NCBI RefSeq assembly: GCF_008831285.2
Contig: NC_045143.1
Span: forward strand, 8,133,503-8,197,502
Direction: 5' to 3'
DNA from: Nymphaea colorata
Lineage: Eukaryota; Streptophyta; Magnoliopsida; Nymphaeales; Nymphaeaceae
Length of the DNA: 64,000 nt
Shown: positions 1 through 14,600 of the stretch, piece after piece
Layout: the number at the start of each line of letters is the position of its first letter
Numbering within the stretch: the first letter of the stretch is position 1
The notes under the pieces: generated by a model
What the model was told of the DNA's origin: nothing
Seen by the model: the letters and a program-made list of their open reading frames with translations, nothing else
The model's database searches: none
Translations under genes and position numbers: made by a program

Positions 1-1110
1 TCTTAACGTAAGAGCAAAGTGGACTTCCTCATTGCCAACCTCTTGTCTGCTTTAGCGATGAGGTTTTTACACCATTCCGTCCTTCAAAAATGGTAGCCCA
101 GGATATATAAATGGGATTACTTTCTCTCTCCAGTGCAAAACTTCAGCCATATTAACCATGAGTCAGTTGAAAAGAGATACAAGATAACTTAGCTCTGCTG
201 ATCGCCAAAACAAAAAGTTGAAGTTTCTTCCACATGACCTTTTGATCTCCCTAACAATATGAATCTCTGTCCTGCAAGAAGTACAGACGTTGTCACAAAA
301 GTAACAGTGGGAGACATTTGCCAACTTTAGGAATATTTGGAATTCTTTCTTCTAGACATAAATATGGAGAAATCACATCACCATGACACGACCTCGTCTT
401 TATTTTGAAGTACTCCTCAATCAGACTATGAATAATCAATTTCCCATAACAGCAAATGTAATACATGTCATAATCTTGTGCACCTGGGCAACCTCAATTC
501 TCAAATACAAAAGAGCTTTCTGGAAAAAACTTATGTTCACCTTGTCATACTTATAGTTTAGCATTGTCAATCAACTTTAAGGAGAGAGATCCCACTTTAG
601 ACAAAGACTGCACCAACTCATAAGCCACAATGACATTAACATACGGATTTCTTCTAGAAATGAAGGTTGCTTTATCAGATCCTATCAGTCTATTGACAAT
701 ACCTTTCTCATGCTTGGCTAAAATTTTAGATATTATTTTGTATAAAAAGTTACATAAGCCTATAGGATGAAAAAAAAAGTAATCGAAAGTCTCACTCATG
801 AACAACCTTACCTATCTTGAATAAATTGTCAACTGCTAAGAAGATATGCATAACCCAACAAAACATTTCATATTAGAGAAGTCAGGACCCAGTGCACTGC
901 CCCCTGTTGGCTATGAAAGCAATCTTTCCAAGCTCCTCCAAAGACATAGGCCTCAAAAGCATCAACCTAACAAGAAAAGCCTTTCGAAAAGTTCTTCCAA
1001 AAGCTCACCCGACCCCTACTTCAAGCCCATCAATCCTCAAAGAAATCTTTACAGGTTTTCTAATAGCATTTGGTTCCTCAGTTACATTCCTTTGTCCTTA
1101 CCAATTTTAG
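1..1110 (-). mobile_element. Degenerate L1-type LINE reverse transcriptase fragment
   Basis: Read on the minus strand, this stretch shows scattered pieces of a plant L1-like reverse transcriptase. About 805-551 encodes IGLCNFLYKIISKILAK followed by an AFI..R-like block and a VAYELVQSL-like stretch, matching the conserved order 'RPISL.N..YKIISKILANRL ... AF...R...DNV..A.E..H'. Lower coordinates carry HKIMTCIT (about 480-458) and GDVISPYLC (about 386-357), which correspond to the 'W(I/M)..C(I/V)' and 'GDPLSPYLF' blocks. A GPDFSN stretch near 885 may be the earlier 'GPDG' motif. Stops and frameshifts separate the blocks and the YADD-like catalytic box was not found, so it is a dead relic. It runs off the window's left edge. 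Confidence 0.75.
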
Positions 1111-1990
1111 GTTGACCGTAAATGTAAGTAATTAATAGATTATTTACATATTTGTTGTTCATAGTTATGGGAGTCCTCTCTTCCAGCAAGTGTTCATTTA
1201 GAGTGAAAACATAATTGAATTTGAAAAAAATCAAGTTATCATCCGCTTAGGGCGGCTACTTCTTGTTATGCAATAAGGAGAAGATGGTGTGCCTTTTGGT
1301 AATGCTTAGAGAACGGGTAGGGGTTGCACTTAAGCACTAGCAGTGCTGGACGGCCCTCTTAGTTGACATGTAAAGGCTCGACCTCCATTAAGGACCTGAA
1401 CAAAGCCTGCTCTGGGCTCGAAATTATTTGGGTCATGGACGGGCTCCACAACAAATTCTTGCCTCGTTCCTTGTCTTTGACGCCTTTAAGACTTGAACAA
1501 CATAAACTGTAAGCGGTGTTTTTAGAAATCCCTATACATGCTCTATTTATGCGCTATAACTTGATGATTTTGGATTCCATTGGATAAATCATGTAAATCA
1601 GATTCATATGGTGAAATTCAAAATGGTCCACACCTTCCTGCCAATCACTCTGTATGTATGGGGGCATACATAAACATCATAAAAGAGGGAGAAGCAAAAA
1701 TTGAAGATTTCCAATTATTTTATGAGATATACAATTGATGGTCTCTCATTTACTCCACGTTAGGATCAACAAGCCGAGAATTTAATCTAAGTCTATTTCT
1801 CACATACCAAGAACACCTTGGAAAGAAGAATACAATGGAATGCTTGGTCCTTTTGGGATCTAGCTACAAAAAGGACTTTTCTTGATGGGTTGGCTACCAA
1901 AAGGGTTGACCTGAACATCCCTTCTCATGGATGTATGCCTATGTACAAAACTTCCTTCAGGTTGGCGAGAACCTAATGTTCTCTTCATTC
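1111..1990. other. Intergenic spacer / 3' flank of the PDR gene
   Basis: No open frame worth calling and no clear repeat. The part just below 1991 is expected to hold the 3' UTR and polyadenylation site of the minus-strand PDR gene, but I saw no convincing AATAAA in that orientation close to the stop codon. Confidence 0.5.
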
Positions 1991-4900
1991 TCATCTCATT
2001 TGGAAATTCAATTTTTTGATACAGTAGGCATACACGAACGCAAAGAAGACCGTGAAACCGACCAGAACTGCGGCAATCGGCCCCATGAAGTCGGATTCGT
2101 ATCCATACCGATCTTTTATGTGGAATTTGATCGTCTGGCGACCTTCTCCAACAACATCGATCATCTCATTTAAGTCTCCATACTGTGAGGCGATCAACCC
2201 GTAAACTGTCCAAGCTACAGGACAGATCCAGTAATACCAGATCCACCACTTTGGAATCCTCTGCATATGACATGAAAATGTTGAAAGCATTAGCCACGAG
2301 AGTCATACATGCGGTATAAATGCCTCTCCAACATTTCGAACTAAGGGGCAAACTATGCATAGAAAGACTTACTGGTCTGGGAATGAAGAAGCCTGAGAAC
2401 AAGTTGAAGACGGAATAGAATGCAGCAGCAAAGATGGCCGCAACTTCATGGTTGGGTGTCATTGCAACGGTCATCATTCCGTAGTAGGTGAAGTAGAGGA
2501 ATGTGAAGAGGGTGATGAAGAAGAACCAGAGGACTTTGGGTGCTGTCCATTCAAAGCTCATCATAGCGTAGACTATGATTGTATAGTACAATGCCTGGAA
2601 TAGTGCATATGGAATCTCCACAATCACCTGTAAAAGAACCAGGAGAATCAGTTAATAAATGAATGTTGCAAGCCTAATGTCAGTCACCAAATGAGAGTGA
2701 ATTCTGGTTTTCTCAGGGCGTACCTGGGCCAAAGCATATGGCAAAGCAGAGTACATTCCCGCAGCTCTTTCTCTGTAGAAGACTGTCCTCTCTACGTCGA
2801 CAATGGGCTGTACAGTGGAACAATTGTTGATACCCACGAAGAGCACTGCCCCAGACATAGCTCCAATGATGATGAAAAGATCAGTGGATGTCTTCCTGAT
2901 ACAGGAACAAAGAAAAAAGTTAGGTTCACAGAGAACGTCTTGCTACGGACGGGCTTGTGGTGGAGACGGGTTAGTTTACCACTCTTCTGCACCAAAGATA
3001 CCGTACTCGAGATGATTATTACTTCACTAGGAGGTTCAGACTTACCTCTCGTTCCCAACTCCCCAGAAGATGGTCCCAAGAAGCAGAGCAGCAACAAGGG
3101 TATAAACGTATCGAACAAAGTTGTACTCAGGGCTTCTCCAGTACGTCAGAAATTGCTTCCACAAACATGTTTTGAATTGCCCAATGCTTGTCTGAGAGTA
3201 TTGGGTTGTGAAGTACAAATCTTTTGATCCTGCTGGGGGAGTACTTAATTGTTCCACCAGAGCTTTGTTACGCCTGAAGTGCAGTTAATGGTTCAGAAAG
3301 TTAATTAATCGCCATGTAGCCATTAGCCATATCAACAAGGTCTCGGCAAAAAAGTGCCAAAATGTACAGGTGGTTGTTAATAGGGCACTTACTGACACAA
3401 AGCGGATGATCTGTAATACTCAGCAAAGTCCATTTTTAGACGAACTTCAGCAGAGATTGAGCTCACTTCCAGCATCCACGTTGCCGGGTTGTATTTATCA
3501 TGTATTTTTGGGACCCCAGGGATCTCCTATAGAAGTGAGAACAAAATTTTAGTCCACTTCTCAACCTACATCAGCAGCAAGCACTAAGAAATAATATATA
3601 CCTCGAAGTACTCAATAATTTTTTGAGAGTTCGTCCCTAGTGGTCCTGAATATATCACTTGGCCTCCTCTTTTCATTAGAAGCAACTGGATAGAAAAATA
3701 TGATCGTTCAGTTTGTATGTTCATCTTTGGAACATAGATGAGAAGATCAAGACAAAAATGATTTGATGAACTACAATACCTCATCAAAAGCTTCGAAGAT
3801 GTCGATGCTGGGTTGGTGGATGGTGCAGACGACTGTTCTTCCTGTGTCAACTGTGTTTCTGACAGTCCTCATGACAATTGCAGCTGCTCTAGCATCCAGA
3901 CCAGAAGTTGGCTCATCCATGAAGATGATGGAAGGATTAGCAACTAGCTCGACAGCTATGGTCAAACGTTTCCGCTGCTCAGTTGACAACCCAGTGACTC
4001 CTGGGACTCCTACCAAGGCATCCTTCAGGTTATCCAGCTCTACTAGTTCCATTACTTCATCTACAAATGTCTGAAAATTGTTGTACATCATTAGATGATC
4101 AGAACATATAACTGAATGGGGATACAAATATTAGATTGTCCAAGACTAAATGAAGAATAAAAAACGCTGGAATCTGGTCACTGATCCTCCCTTTGTAGAG
4201 CACTTGCAGTTCAACGAAATTTATCATCAAGATTAGAATTAGATTATTGTATGTCCAATTCAGTGACGTAATTCTAAATATCTCTACAACATGGAAACAT
4301 GGTATGCTTCTCTAAGGTTAACATTTCTAAGAAATGGCTTCATGAGATGGAAATTTGAGGAGTCATCACAGCACCAAATGACAACTAGAATGCTGCAGCT
4401 TTACCAAGTAGAAGATGACATATGATAAATTTGACGACCATAAATATGAATTTTGCTGGTAGTAGGTGCATGTTGAAGTGCCAATTCCACAGTGGTTAAA
4501 AAGAGTGTTTTCATATGCACATTAATGCTGTTAATCGTGCTAAGTTCTAGATTCATCATTAATGGAGATAAAGGAGGAGCAGATCCTCACCATTTTCTCA
4601 CTATCGCTCACTTCTGGAGGCAAACGGAGAAACGCAGAGTAGATCAAGGATTCCTTTACAGTAATCTGTGGTGAATGGATGTCAGTCTGCTCACAATAGC
4701 CAGATATTCTTGCAAAAGTTTCTTGGTTCTTTGGGTATCCTGAAATCCTAATGTCTCCTTCAATGTACCCCCCAGTTTTTCTGCCAGCAAGAACATCCAT
4801 CAGTGTCGTCTTCCCTGCACCGCTCACTCCCATTAGTGCAGTGAGAACTCCAGGCCTGAATGACCCAGTTACTTCTCTCAGTAGCTGCAGTCTGCTTTCC

Positions 4901-7900
4901 GTTACGCCCTGGTCTTTCATCTCCTGAAATAAATTACTCCACTATTAAGTATAAATCGCTAATAGATACGGGACACGGAGTAGAAAAGTGAACAAACCGA
5001 CAGGTGATATTTTGAAGTTATCCCAATTTTGTTGAGAAAAGAAATTACAGAAAGCTTATGAAAACTTTCTCAATAAGAATTCCATAGAACTGATTTGGGT
5101 AACTGATCGTCATGACTTTATAAAGCAACTATAAATAGAAAAAAGTGAAAAATAACAGTTCTCATGGAGAAAGCTGCAATTGGTGATGGTGGAACGAAAA
5201 AGCGCAGGATACTAAACACTGACCGGTGGCATGTCAACAAAGTAGTTGACGTCCTTGAAGGACATCGCTAGAGGCATAAATGGGAGAACCATCCCTCTCT
5301 TGGGAGCTACGCCAGTTGCTGAGTCCAGCGCCATATCTGTATTTCGATGCAAGCCATTTGATGCACTGCTCATCCGTGTCATTGCCATCTCTCCTGAGAA
5401 GAAGCTCATTGTTAGCTTCTTAATTTGAATTGGAAATTAATGAAAAGAAAGAATATCGTGCATGTATGGGGCTTAAGAATGCGCGTGGAATCACTAAGCA
5501 AGCATTCTCCGTTCAGTTAGGCGCGATACAACTCTAATGGCTTAACCAATTTTAACATAAGATTGTAGTATAAAAACACAAGTAGCTTCATACTTGTATT
5601 GTTTCCATCAGACTTCGATAGAGATCGTCGGAATGTGTCGTCTTTGGAGGATTTTGGTGCCGAGACCCTCGGCCCACCTGCATTGTTGGATTCTTCATGG
5701 TTGGCCTCCATCTCTGCAATCGCTTCTTTAGAAATCACAGCTTGTGGCTTTCCAAGTGCTGTCACATTCCATCAGACACAGAAATTTAGCGCCGATGAAT
5801 TTGTACACGCGTAACACATAAGTACAGAACTCCGCTTGAATGTACATGCACACATGCAGAGAGAGAGAGAGAGAGACATACGATCTAGATACTGAAGTGC
5901 TATCGTGAAGAGGAAATTAAAGAGGACTGTGAATCCCACTAGCGCAGCTACACCAATCCAGTACCAGTTCTTTGTTGCGAAAACATCAACATTGTCTAGA
6001 ACTGCAATTCCCAAGCTTCTAATGTTGTCCGCAGCCTGCAAGTCACAGTCAAATTTCAGCTAATCGTGGCTCGTTATTGTTCTAGAACGCACAAGAGAAA
6101 GCGACGGCATACCTTTTGGTTCATCCATCTGGGGGCAAGAAATTCATTCACAGAAATGGCATTAAATGCGTATGTGAGTGGAGAGGACCAGTAACCCCAA
6201 ATCCACCATCCTGGAATTCTTCCTGCATTTCACAGAAAGGCACTTCATTAGTAAGGGCCACGAGCGGCAATTTCTTGATCCATCTTCTAAGACGATTTCT
6301 TCTGGGATAAAATTGTCCCCGTTAGCCAAGCCAACCCCTTTTGGTTCTCTCGGAGGCATGAGTTGCCACTGGATTAAATTATCGAATAGAGGAACTGGAA
6401 TTTAAGGATAAGAAAACCAACCACGAGGAATAGTGAATCCTCCAAGCAAGAAGATGAGAAGAAGAACAAGCGCTCCTCCGGTATCAGCGAGAATCATAGT
6501 TCGGCAGACCCCTGCAATGAGACGGAACAGACCAGCGGCCATCTGCTGCAGCACGAAGGTGAGAAGGAACTGCTTGAAGAACCTGCATGTGACCTTAGAT
6601 GTAAGATAGTCTTTACTTTTTACATGTCGCAACCAAAGAACTACAGATCTACTTCTTGGCCATGTCCAAACTCTTATCTAAGTTGAACTCTCAAACTGGG
6701 CTCTAGGTTCACCTGTCCTAGACCATCGTCAGGTGTCCAGAGTCGGAAGATTCCAGTTCATGTTGTAACAAAGTTAATTAAAGAAAAGACTCGTTGTACT
6801 GTCAGAAAACTTCGTACTTGGTATTGTTCACTTCTGGAAATATATGTTTACCTTTCAGCGTCCGGTGCAAACCCAATTGTGTAGTAAGTTACTGCCATCC
6901 AAACTGTTGTCTCGATCATGGAGATCGGGATCTTGAGGAGCATGTTAGGAACAGTAAAGACCCACGCAGGATAGAAGAGGAGGTCCCTCTGCTTGAAGTA
7001 GACCGGAAGTCGCACGATGGTCAGAGAGAGCTCGGGGATGCCATTGAACATGTTGATGATGACAGAAAAGAGCAGGGCACCAATAAATACTGCGCCATCC
7101 GTCTCCGTTTTAATGGGCATATTGGTCCTCAGAAAGAGAGTTGCTCCAATCATTGCTATGATAATGATCTGGGAATACAATACGCTTGAAGTCAGAAAAT
7201 GGTGAAAAGATCATAAGACTCAAGTAAGATGAGCTCTTCCAAGTCCAAGATATTGCTGAATCTGATACCTGCACAGATTTGAAGATGTAAACGAAAGAGT
7301 TGCGCTTGATTAGGAGCCATTCTTTGGCAAACGAAGTCTTAAGTAAGTCCCACTTAGGCACCGAGTTCTTGGTGAAGACTAAAGCTGCTTTGTGACACTT
7401 GCTCCGGTCATACGGAACTGACAGGTCGCTCCGAATGGTCTGGCCGACGTGGAATGCTTTGAACCGTCGGACGAATTCAGACACAGGCACGAAGCGGTAT
7501 GGTTTGCTGTTGTCCGCCCAATACTGTTCTTGATCTTTTTTCGATGTAACCTGTGTCAAATGAATTAGACCATCAGATGCAGGATTTTACCAGATACAAT
7601 GTAGAGTTCAATTTTAAGACAATGGTTTAGCCATATCGTATTTCGGGATATAGGAGTAGTTCCATTACCTCTTGCAGGAAGTCTGCAGTTCCTTTTCTCT
7701 CAGGGCATCTAAATCCACAGCTCTCAAAGAATTCCAAAACATGATCTCGAGGACCCTGATACACAATCTGCCCTTCAGACAGCAAAATTATATCGTCGAA
7801 TAGATCAAAAGTTTCAGGCGCTGGCTGAAGGAGGGACATGAATATGGTGCCTTCAGTCAGATGAACAATCTGTTGCAAGCATTTTACAATCTGGTACGTG

Positions 7901-10900
7901 GTAGAGCTGTCCAAGCCTGTCGATATCTCGTCCATGAAAAGAGTTTTGGTTGGTCCAACTATCATTTCACCTGCATTCAAATTTGGCCCAGCACCATTGT
8001 CAAACAACATGCTACCACGTCTGAAACCTTCGAGCGGTTGGTCATAAATGGAGAGAGCATTTCGAGTTTAAATGCGTTACTTCCAAGATGGGAAGGGGAA
8101 AAGCTCAGGAGCATACCTGTAGTTACTCTCTTCTTCTGTCCACCTGAAATGCCTCTGTGCATGGCATCTCCGACCAAAGTGTCTCGGCAAATGTCCAACC
8201 CAAGAATCTGTTGCACAAACCAATGACAAACGCTGTTAGCACATACTTCATACTTCAAAATTAAATACTACAGCGCCATGTCCGCTACCCTCAGTATAGG
8301 TACTTTTTGTTTCACACTTTAATAGAAAACCACCAATTATATATGTGTAGGAGTGGAACCTCTTCAAGAGATTTACGTCAAGGAAAAAAAAAAATCCTTG
8401 CTGCTTCAAGTAGGTCTTCCTAACTAACACCCTAATTCTTTGGTGTCGAATCAGGTGTTTGAAAACGCGAATCCTAGCACAATCTTTGCTGCCCCTTGGC
8501 CAGGCGAGGGACCATGTAATTTGCCAGACCATTTACAATTTTTTCATTTCCATATATCATCCATATATCATATCAGTCTGATGGTTTGCACGTATGTGAG
8601 GATCTTCAAGAAGAACAGAAAAAAAGACGGAAGGCCTGTACCACTTACTTTTATAGTGTAATCTGTTTGAAGAGAGCTTTCCACTCCCTTCATAGCCGTG
8701 GCCTGAAGCCAAAACAGACACAAACAGAAAAATACATTTAGCTGAGCATTAGAGGGATTAAGAATCAGCACTTCATCCGATGATTGAAGATTTGGATGCA
8801 AGATGCTTTTTTATCATAACGGATCAAGACGACTTTTTTTATTTCAAATACGTTACGTTACCTTCATGAAGAGGTCCACCTCTGGTTCTGGATGAATGCC
8901 CTGTTCCTTCTCCCTTCTTGCCAATTCGGATAGTAGATCTACAAAAACCATCATATTCTATAAGTGATTTTACCGAGTTTTTATGCAAGGAAGAGTTGGT
9001 AATTATAAAAGTATAAAACGATTGGCAAAATATACCATGCACTAACAAAAAGAATATGCAATTTACGCACGGTTAAAAATGATTTAAGTTACTTGGAGTG
9101 CGCATCGGGAACTGAGGGTACTCACCATATCGGGCGCCGACGCCTTGGCAGCTCGCCGAGAAGTCGAGGGTCTCTTTGACGGTCATCTCGCCGATGTGGA
9201 CATCGTGCTGGCTGATGTAAGCAGAGGTCTTTTGGGGCACAAATTCCTTTAACTTATGTCCGTTGTATGAAATCTCCCCCTTCACCTGTGTCAATATAGT
9301 TGTTTTTCGTCAAACAGGACAAGGGCATTTTCGGGATAAAAGAAAAAACTTTCAATCAAAGAAATGACATTTACGTAGTAAAACAAACTTATAGCATGGT
9401 CCTAGCAGATTTTCTCGGAAGTGAAGGGCAAGAATACCCTTATGAGTTGTTGGACGGTGTACCACTAACCTTTAAGCTAGAATCCAGCTTTCCTGCGAGT
9501 GCCTTCAAAAGGGTCGTCTTCCCCGACGAGGGTGGCCCCAACAGAAGCGTCATCCTGCAAAATTTTTGCACAACCCTCTAGTTCATATTACACGTATAAG
9601 AAGTTCTACGTTTCAAGAGGAGGGCTACGAATATTTTACACAAAAGAAGATCTGCGGTGTAAAGAGGACGCAGGGAAAAGGCCAGCAGCCACAATGAAAG
9701 CTGCTTCTGGTAGACGACAAAAGGCTAAGACAAGAGAATCCGTGAGGTGGGAAATTTCTTGGTGAGTGGTCACGCAAAGGGTAGGTGCTTGACCTCTGAC
9801 CAGCTAGATTAAAAAAAGACCGTCCACACGGAAGATGGGAAGGACAAACAGGAAGATAGATATATACACATTATCATGATCAGCTCAAAAGGCAGGGGAA
9901 GGAAAGACCCGCCGCCTTGGCAAGAATCAGTCAAAATGACTATTCATGGTGATGCAGCCTTGGCTTGTGCTAGCTGACGTAGTTACAGAAGGAACATCGA
10001 GCTCATCTTCTAGCTTGGTAGGACTCGTATTAGAGCTTCAAGCACAGATCTTTATTACAAAGAAGAAGTCCGATAATGTTTCACCTTGACGGTCTGATGA
10101 TGCCGGAGACATCTTTCAGGATAGTGAGAGTGGTCGCCTTTGAGAATTTGATTCCGACCATCCCCAGAGCAAACTCTGCTACGTCTATTGTAGTATTCCA
10201 CAAAGTGGGGAGAGCTCTGCTTCCCAGGTGGCACTGTGCTTGAATGGTTAGATTCTCGAATCGAACCTCCACCGTCGGAAGTTCAATTCCAACTCTGTGA
10301 ATCAAGAAGCACAAGATTAGAGACAATTAATCAAACAAATCTTAATTGAGCATAAACCTTGATTTCGGAAAGCACCTCACAAACCGAAAGAAGGAACCAT
10401 TAAAAGTAAATCTGAAGCTAAGAACGTAGCACCTTCCCTGGAATTCCACTAAGGAAACTAACAATGTAAATGGAGGAAATTTTGAAAAACTTCAAACTAG
10501 CGGAGGTATTTGAGGAACCAAGAACGAGTTGCGCACTAAAAGAGAGATAGAAAACAGAACAGATTTTCATACAATACGAAATTTAATGAATTAGACTCTT
10601 GGCAGAAGGAAGGAAAAGGAGAAAGAGCTTTACCTGTCGATCCTGTGCCTGAACTTCCTGAGGAACCTTTCGTTGTCCTCCTCAGCCACCCTGAAGAGCC
10701 TTTCGATGAACTCTTGCTTCTCTGCCATGCCCAGCTTCCTCACGTCCACCTCCTTGTGCACCACCTTCTTCGCTTCCCCTTGCTGCTCTTCCACGAACGA
10801 CTTGATGATGCTTGTCCTCAGCCGGTCGTACGTCGGCAGCTTCTCCAACGCCGCCCACCGCAATGCCTCCTCATCGTCATCGACGTTCCGGCTCCGCCGG

Positions 10901-11010
10901 GACCGGCTTGACCCCAAGAAGGCGTCCTCCCCGGTCCACTGGCCCATCCTGCTGACGTTCCTGCTCAGGCTCCTCCTGGCGGAGCTCAATCCTCTCTCTA
11001 GACTCTCCAT
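1991..11010 (-). CDS. Full-size PDR-type ABC transporter (ABCG subfamily), 23 coding exons, 1493 aa
   Basis: ATP-driven plasma-membrane exporter of the plant PDR/ABCG family. Exons (minus): 11010-10634, 10294-10085, 9554-9470, 9285-9126, 8938-8862, 8702-8649, 8207-8117, 7970-7669, 7550-7269, 7168-6852, 6582-6422, 6222-6113, 6035-5882, 5758-5594, 5393-5224, 4923-4591, 4070-3780, 3685-3602, 3526-3393, 3273-3046, 2895-2724, 2627-2373, 2260-1991. Every junction is GT-AG and phases join without a break (4482 nt). NBD1: Walker A GPPSSGKT at residue 202, signature ISGGQKKR at 341, Walker B TLFMDE at 361. NBD2: Walker A GVSGAGKT at 937, signature LSTEQRKR at 1044, Walker B IIFMDE at 1064. TMD1 spans about 525-793 and TMD2 about 1190-1493, the reverse domain order typical of PDRs. 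The start [10 protein letters not shown] leads into the usual [20 protein letters not shown] segment. By eye it is nearest the ABCG36 (PEN3/PDR8)/ABCG35/ABCG29 group, whose members export defence compounds and auxin precursors; the substrate here is inferred only. Confidence 0.95.
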
Positions 11011-11667
11011 TCTTCACTCAGTCGCTTCAGGCTCCTAAGCGGAACCCCTCTCCTCCGTGTTCCGCTGATTCCTGCTTCGGTTCGAAACAGAGGAAGTGGA
11101 AAATTCAAATTCTGGAACGGGAAAACAGGGGAACATTTACCGGGAAATCGACCCCAACACTACCGAAATGGGAAAACAAAAGGAAAACAGATTTTCATTG
11201 AATTCGCACAAAAAATTGTGCTCTCTTCAATTTCTCCAAACGCAGGATGCGATCCCGACTTCATCGAGAGGCGTCTCCTCGGAGAGAAGTAGATGACAAC
11301 GAGAACGACTCGATTTCCACTTCGCGTCCAAGCACAACTCGAAAACAATGACTCGATTGAAAAAATCTCTTCAGATCTTGAATTACCTGAACTCTCAACC
11401 TTTTGTCCCGCAAACCTCGGAACAAGTCACTCCCGGGAGTTTATTTTTCCCGATGGGCATAGAATGCCAAGAGATGTAGACGGTTTTCTTCTCCTTGTCT
11501 CCTCACCTTCTCCGATTTCTCTGGGAAAAGGAATTTCTCTTTGTGCTTTTCCTCGCGTTGCAGAAGAAGGGAAGAGAGGAAGAAGATGGCTTCTTCGCCT
11601 TCTTCCCTTTATTCGGAAGGGAGCTCCTGAGTGAGGATGGCCACTGAGGAAAGCGGACGTATTTATA
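11011..11667 (-). promoter_or_regulatory. PDR gene TATA box and long 5' leader with upstream ATGs
   Basis: On the minus strand TATAAATA lies at 11667-11660, in GC-richer sequence than its surroundings, about 650 bp before the chosen ATG at 11010. A start site near 11630 would give a leader of about 620 nt. That leader holds several upstream ATGs, including open frames of 62 codons (11348-11160) and about 21 codons (starting near 11465). Either a leader intron removes them or they could damp translation. The ATG at 11010 is supported by the conserved PDR N-terminus that follows. Confidence 0.55.
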
Positions 11668-14600
11668 CCCTCCAGGTCCGGACGCATCAAAATCAACGGT
11701 CCCAACAACTCATTTTTACTAAATGCCCCCAAATTTATTGAGTATGATACATTCGACCATGACTTTCAAATATTTTCAAAGTACCCCCGAAACTTTTGGC
11801 TGCACAAGCCTGCGAGTGCGACTGGCAAACCAACTAAGTCTAACCAATAGCTTTACGAGCCAAGTTTTTATGAGCCCACGAGCGTGGGTAGGGGCAGAGA
11901 TAAATAGGGTCTCCGTGCGTTCCTGGGAGTTCATTCTCTGAAACCTTACTTCAGTGTTGGATTTAAGTGGACCTGAGTCCAGTTATATGGGCTAGCCCAC
12001 GAGACTGGAGTCGACTAATTAAAAATTTGTTAACTATATACTTAGTGCTTCATGAAAAAAAAATTTGATGACCCAACGCCACCAGAGTTCATGTGAGTAC
12101 AAGCCTAGTAGAGAATGAAGCACTATGAAACACAACCATATCCATTGATTGGAAAGGAATATAAATGTCAATGGATCGGAATATAAATGTCAATGGATCA
12201 AATTCCAATTTGATATACTCTTAACCATATTATTTTATTTTGATATTCACATATTGGGATTTGAATATGAACGAATAAAAGTCATTTTTGAATCCAAATC
12301 TGAAATCTGATTTTATAATCCAAATCCGACTGGTATTCTATTTTTATATTCACATCAAAATCTGAATATTGAACCGCACCTAATCAATTTTTAAAATGTA
12401 AGGGTGTTGGATATACGATATTTGTTAAAATCTAAATCTTATCTGAATTTCAATCGAATAAGATATTTATGCATATCCAAATCTGAATCCAACCGAATAT
12501 CATTTCTTAAATCTGAATTTAATTTAATTTAATTTTCGATCAAACACTAAATTTTTTTACATCTGATTTGTTCGATAGAGTTTGGTCACGTATCTTTTAT
12601 GAGTAAGAGGGAGAGGGGGAGGTGTTCACGAGCAAGAAAAAACGACCATGGAGAGTAATTACAAATAAAAGTTGGGAGGTTCGATGAAATTGATCGAGAG
12701 AGGGAGAAAGGTGAGAGCAGCTTCGTCCTGGGTGCGTTTGAGATCAATTATCGACCCGCCTTTGAGCCGGGGCCGTCTTCCTTGACCCTTCTCCTCACCG
12801 AGCTGCCGCCGATTGACCGGTCGGGAAAAGCCGGTGGGTCAGCCCCCGTTCCTTTCCTTCCTTACTTACTTTTACTTTGACCGGCCATGTGTACAACGAC
12901 GTACAGTTCCGTCCCCTCCCCTCCATGGTCTAGTAATCGGGTCGGATCTGATTCAAAATTAGATTTCGATTCGTTTCTATAGATCCAACTAAACAATTTT
13001 AAATTCAGATCCACAATCAAATATATCAGATCAGCCAACGCCCTCGGAGTTATGGCATGGTGGCTCGGGTGAGCGTAGGGAAAAAAAAATTATATTGAAA
13101 AAATCAAATTTTTTTAGTTTTTCCTGACTTGTTGCTCCTTTTGGCTCTACATGTCACTCCTTTTAACCCGAAAATCATGGTTTCACCCCTGTTTTTGGGT
13201 GTCATGGGGAGGATAGAGAATCCAGTTTCAATTGGTCCAAATAGAAGTCAATTCATCATCATCCTCCTCCCGAGGAAGGCATATGGATCTTGAGTTTTAA
13301 TGGACGCGACGGGCCTTGGTTTGGCTTGGCTCGGTTCACCAAAAAAATGTCGAGGCTTGGTGGGCAGAGCTCACTTCGAAACAGAGTATGCCTTTGTAGA
13401 AGCCTTTCTTTCTTTTCCTTTCTTCTTGTAGGGTCCAAAGACGCTTCAGGACGAACTTGGATGAGAAACATGATACTCGTTAAGTAGAATACCATGTGTC
13501 TACCATTTACAATCCAAAGAAATAAGGCTAACAGTAATTAAATTGACGGCCAGACTTTCACTATATCCATTGAAACCATGGACGAAAATATAGGGCTTAA
13601 TCTAACCAGTCAGACTATGTCCATTGAAACCAAGGACAGGAGGTATGGGTCATGGCCCACCTCAGATTTTTAAAAATTTAAAATTTTACGTGTAAAATTA
13701 AAATGTTTAGTGTAACCTATGTTGAAATTTTGAAAAACTATATTTTTCAAATTTTGAAACTATAATTTAACTCTACAATGAACAATTCCTACCTGGGCCC
13801 CTAACAAAACTTATTAAATTTAAGAGAAATAAAAATTAGACCAATTCGACCCACACAGGCCATATTGAAGTGCAGAGTGGCACAACAGTGACTGTTGTGC
13901 AAGACTGTTCGGTCCCACCTTATAAGCACTACGAAACCGGAAAAATTTGCTAGAGAGGCACTTGTTTAAAAATACTCAAATCTGATAGAGTACTTATATA
14001 TACACACGTAAAGGTAAAGATAAGTATTTAAGATTGTTATTTAAAAATAAAAAAAACTTTTAAAAAACTGGTATAGCCAGATGTAGGTATGCCACTGCTT
14101 ATAAGGAACATTAATAGCATGTATATGTGTGTACCGCTTTTTATACAGTAAAGTTATAATCTGGATTTTGCTGAACATATCTTTTACATGGTAAATATGG
14201 CATCTATGTTTGGTATTGTGCATATTTTTAAACTATTATGATATTAATTGCAAAGGCAGTATAAAGAGACCTTTTTAACTGTTTTTTTTTTTTTGTTCTT
14301 TTTCTCTTTTATTCAGTCCCATAAGATCTGAATCGGGAGTTGACGAGCACTTGATTCTGGGCATATTACTAAGAAATGGACTGGTTTAATTTATGCCCGG
14401 ATCCATACCAGTTCTTCGGGTTCGGGCTGGATCAGTGGATGTGGAGTATAATTGTCCAATCAATCCTGGCGAATGTGATTGTCTCTGACTTTAGATCCTT
14501 GGATTCACGATTCCGAGACTCCGGAGGCTTTCTTTCCATGGCCTCGGACTCCGGAGGCTTTCTTTCCGTGGCCTCATGAACCGAGTGTTCAGGGACACTT

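Noticed and set aside
2691-3227. 178-codon plus-strand open frame inside the PDR gene
   Set aside because: It is the opposite strand of three PDR exons and the introns between them; the minus strand has the conserved protein.
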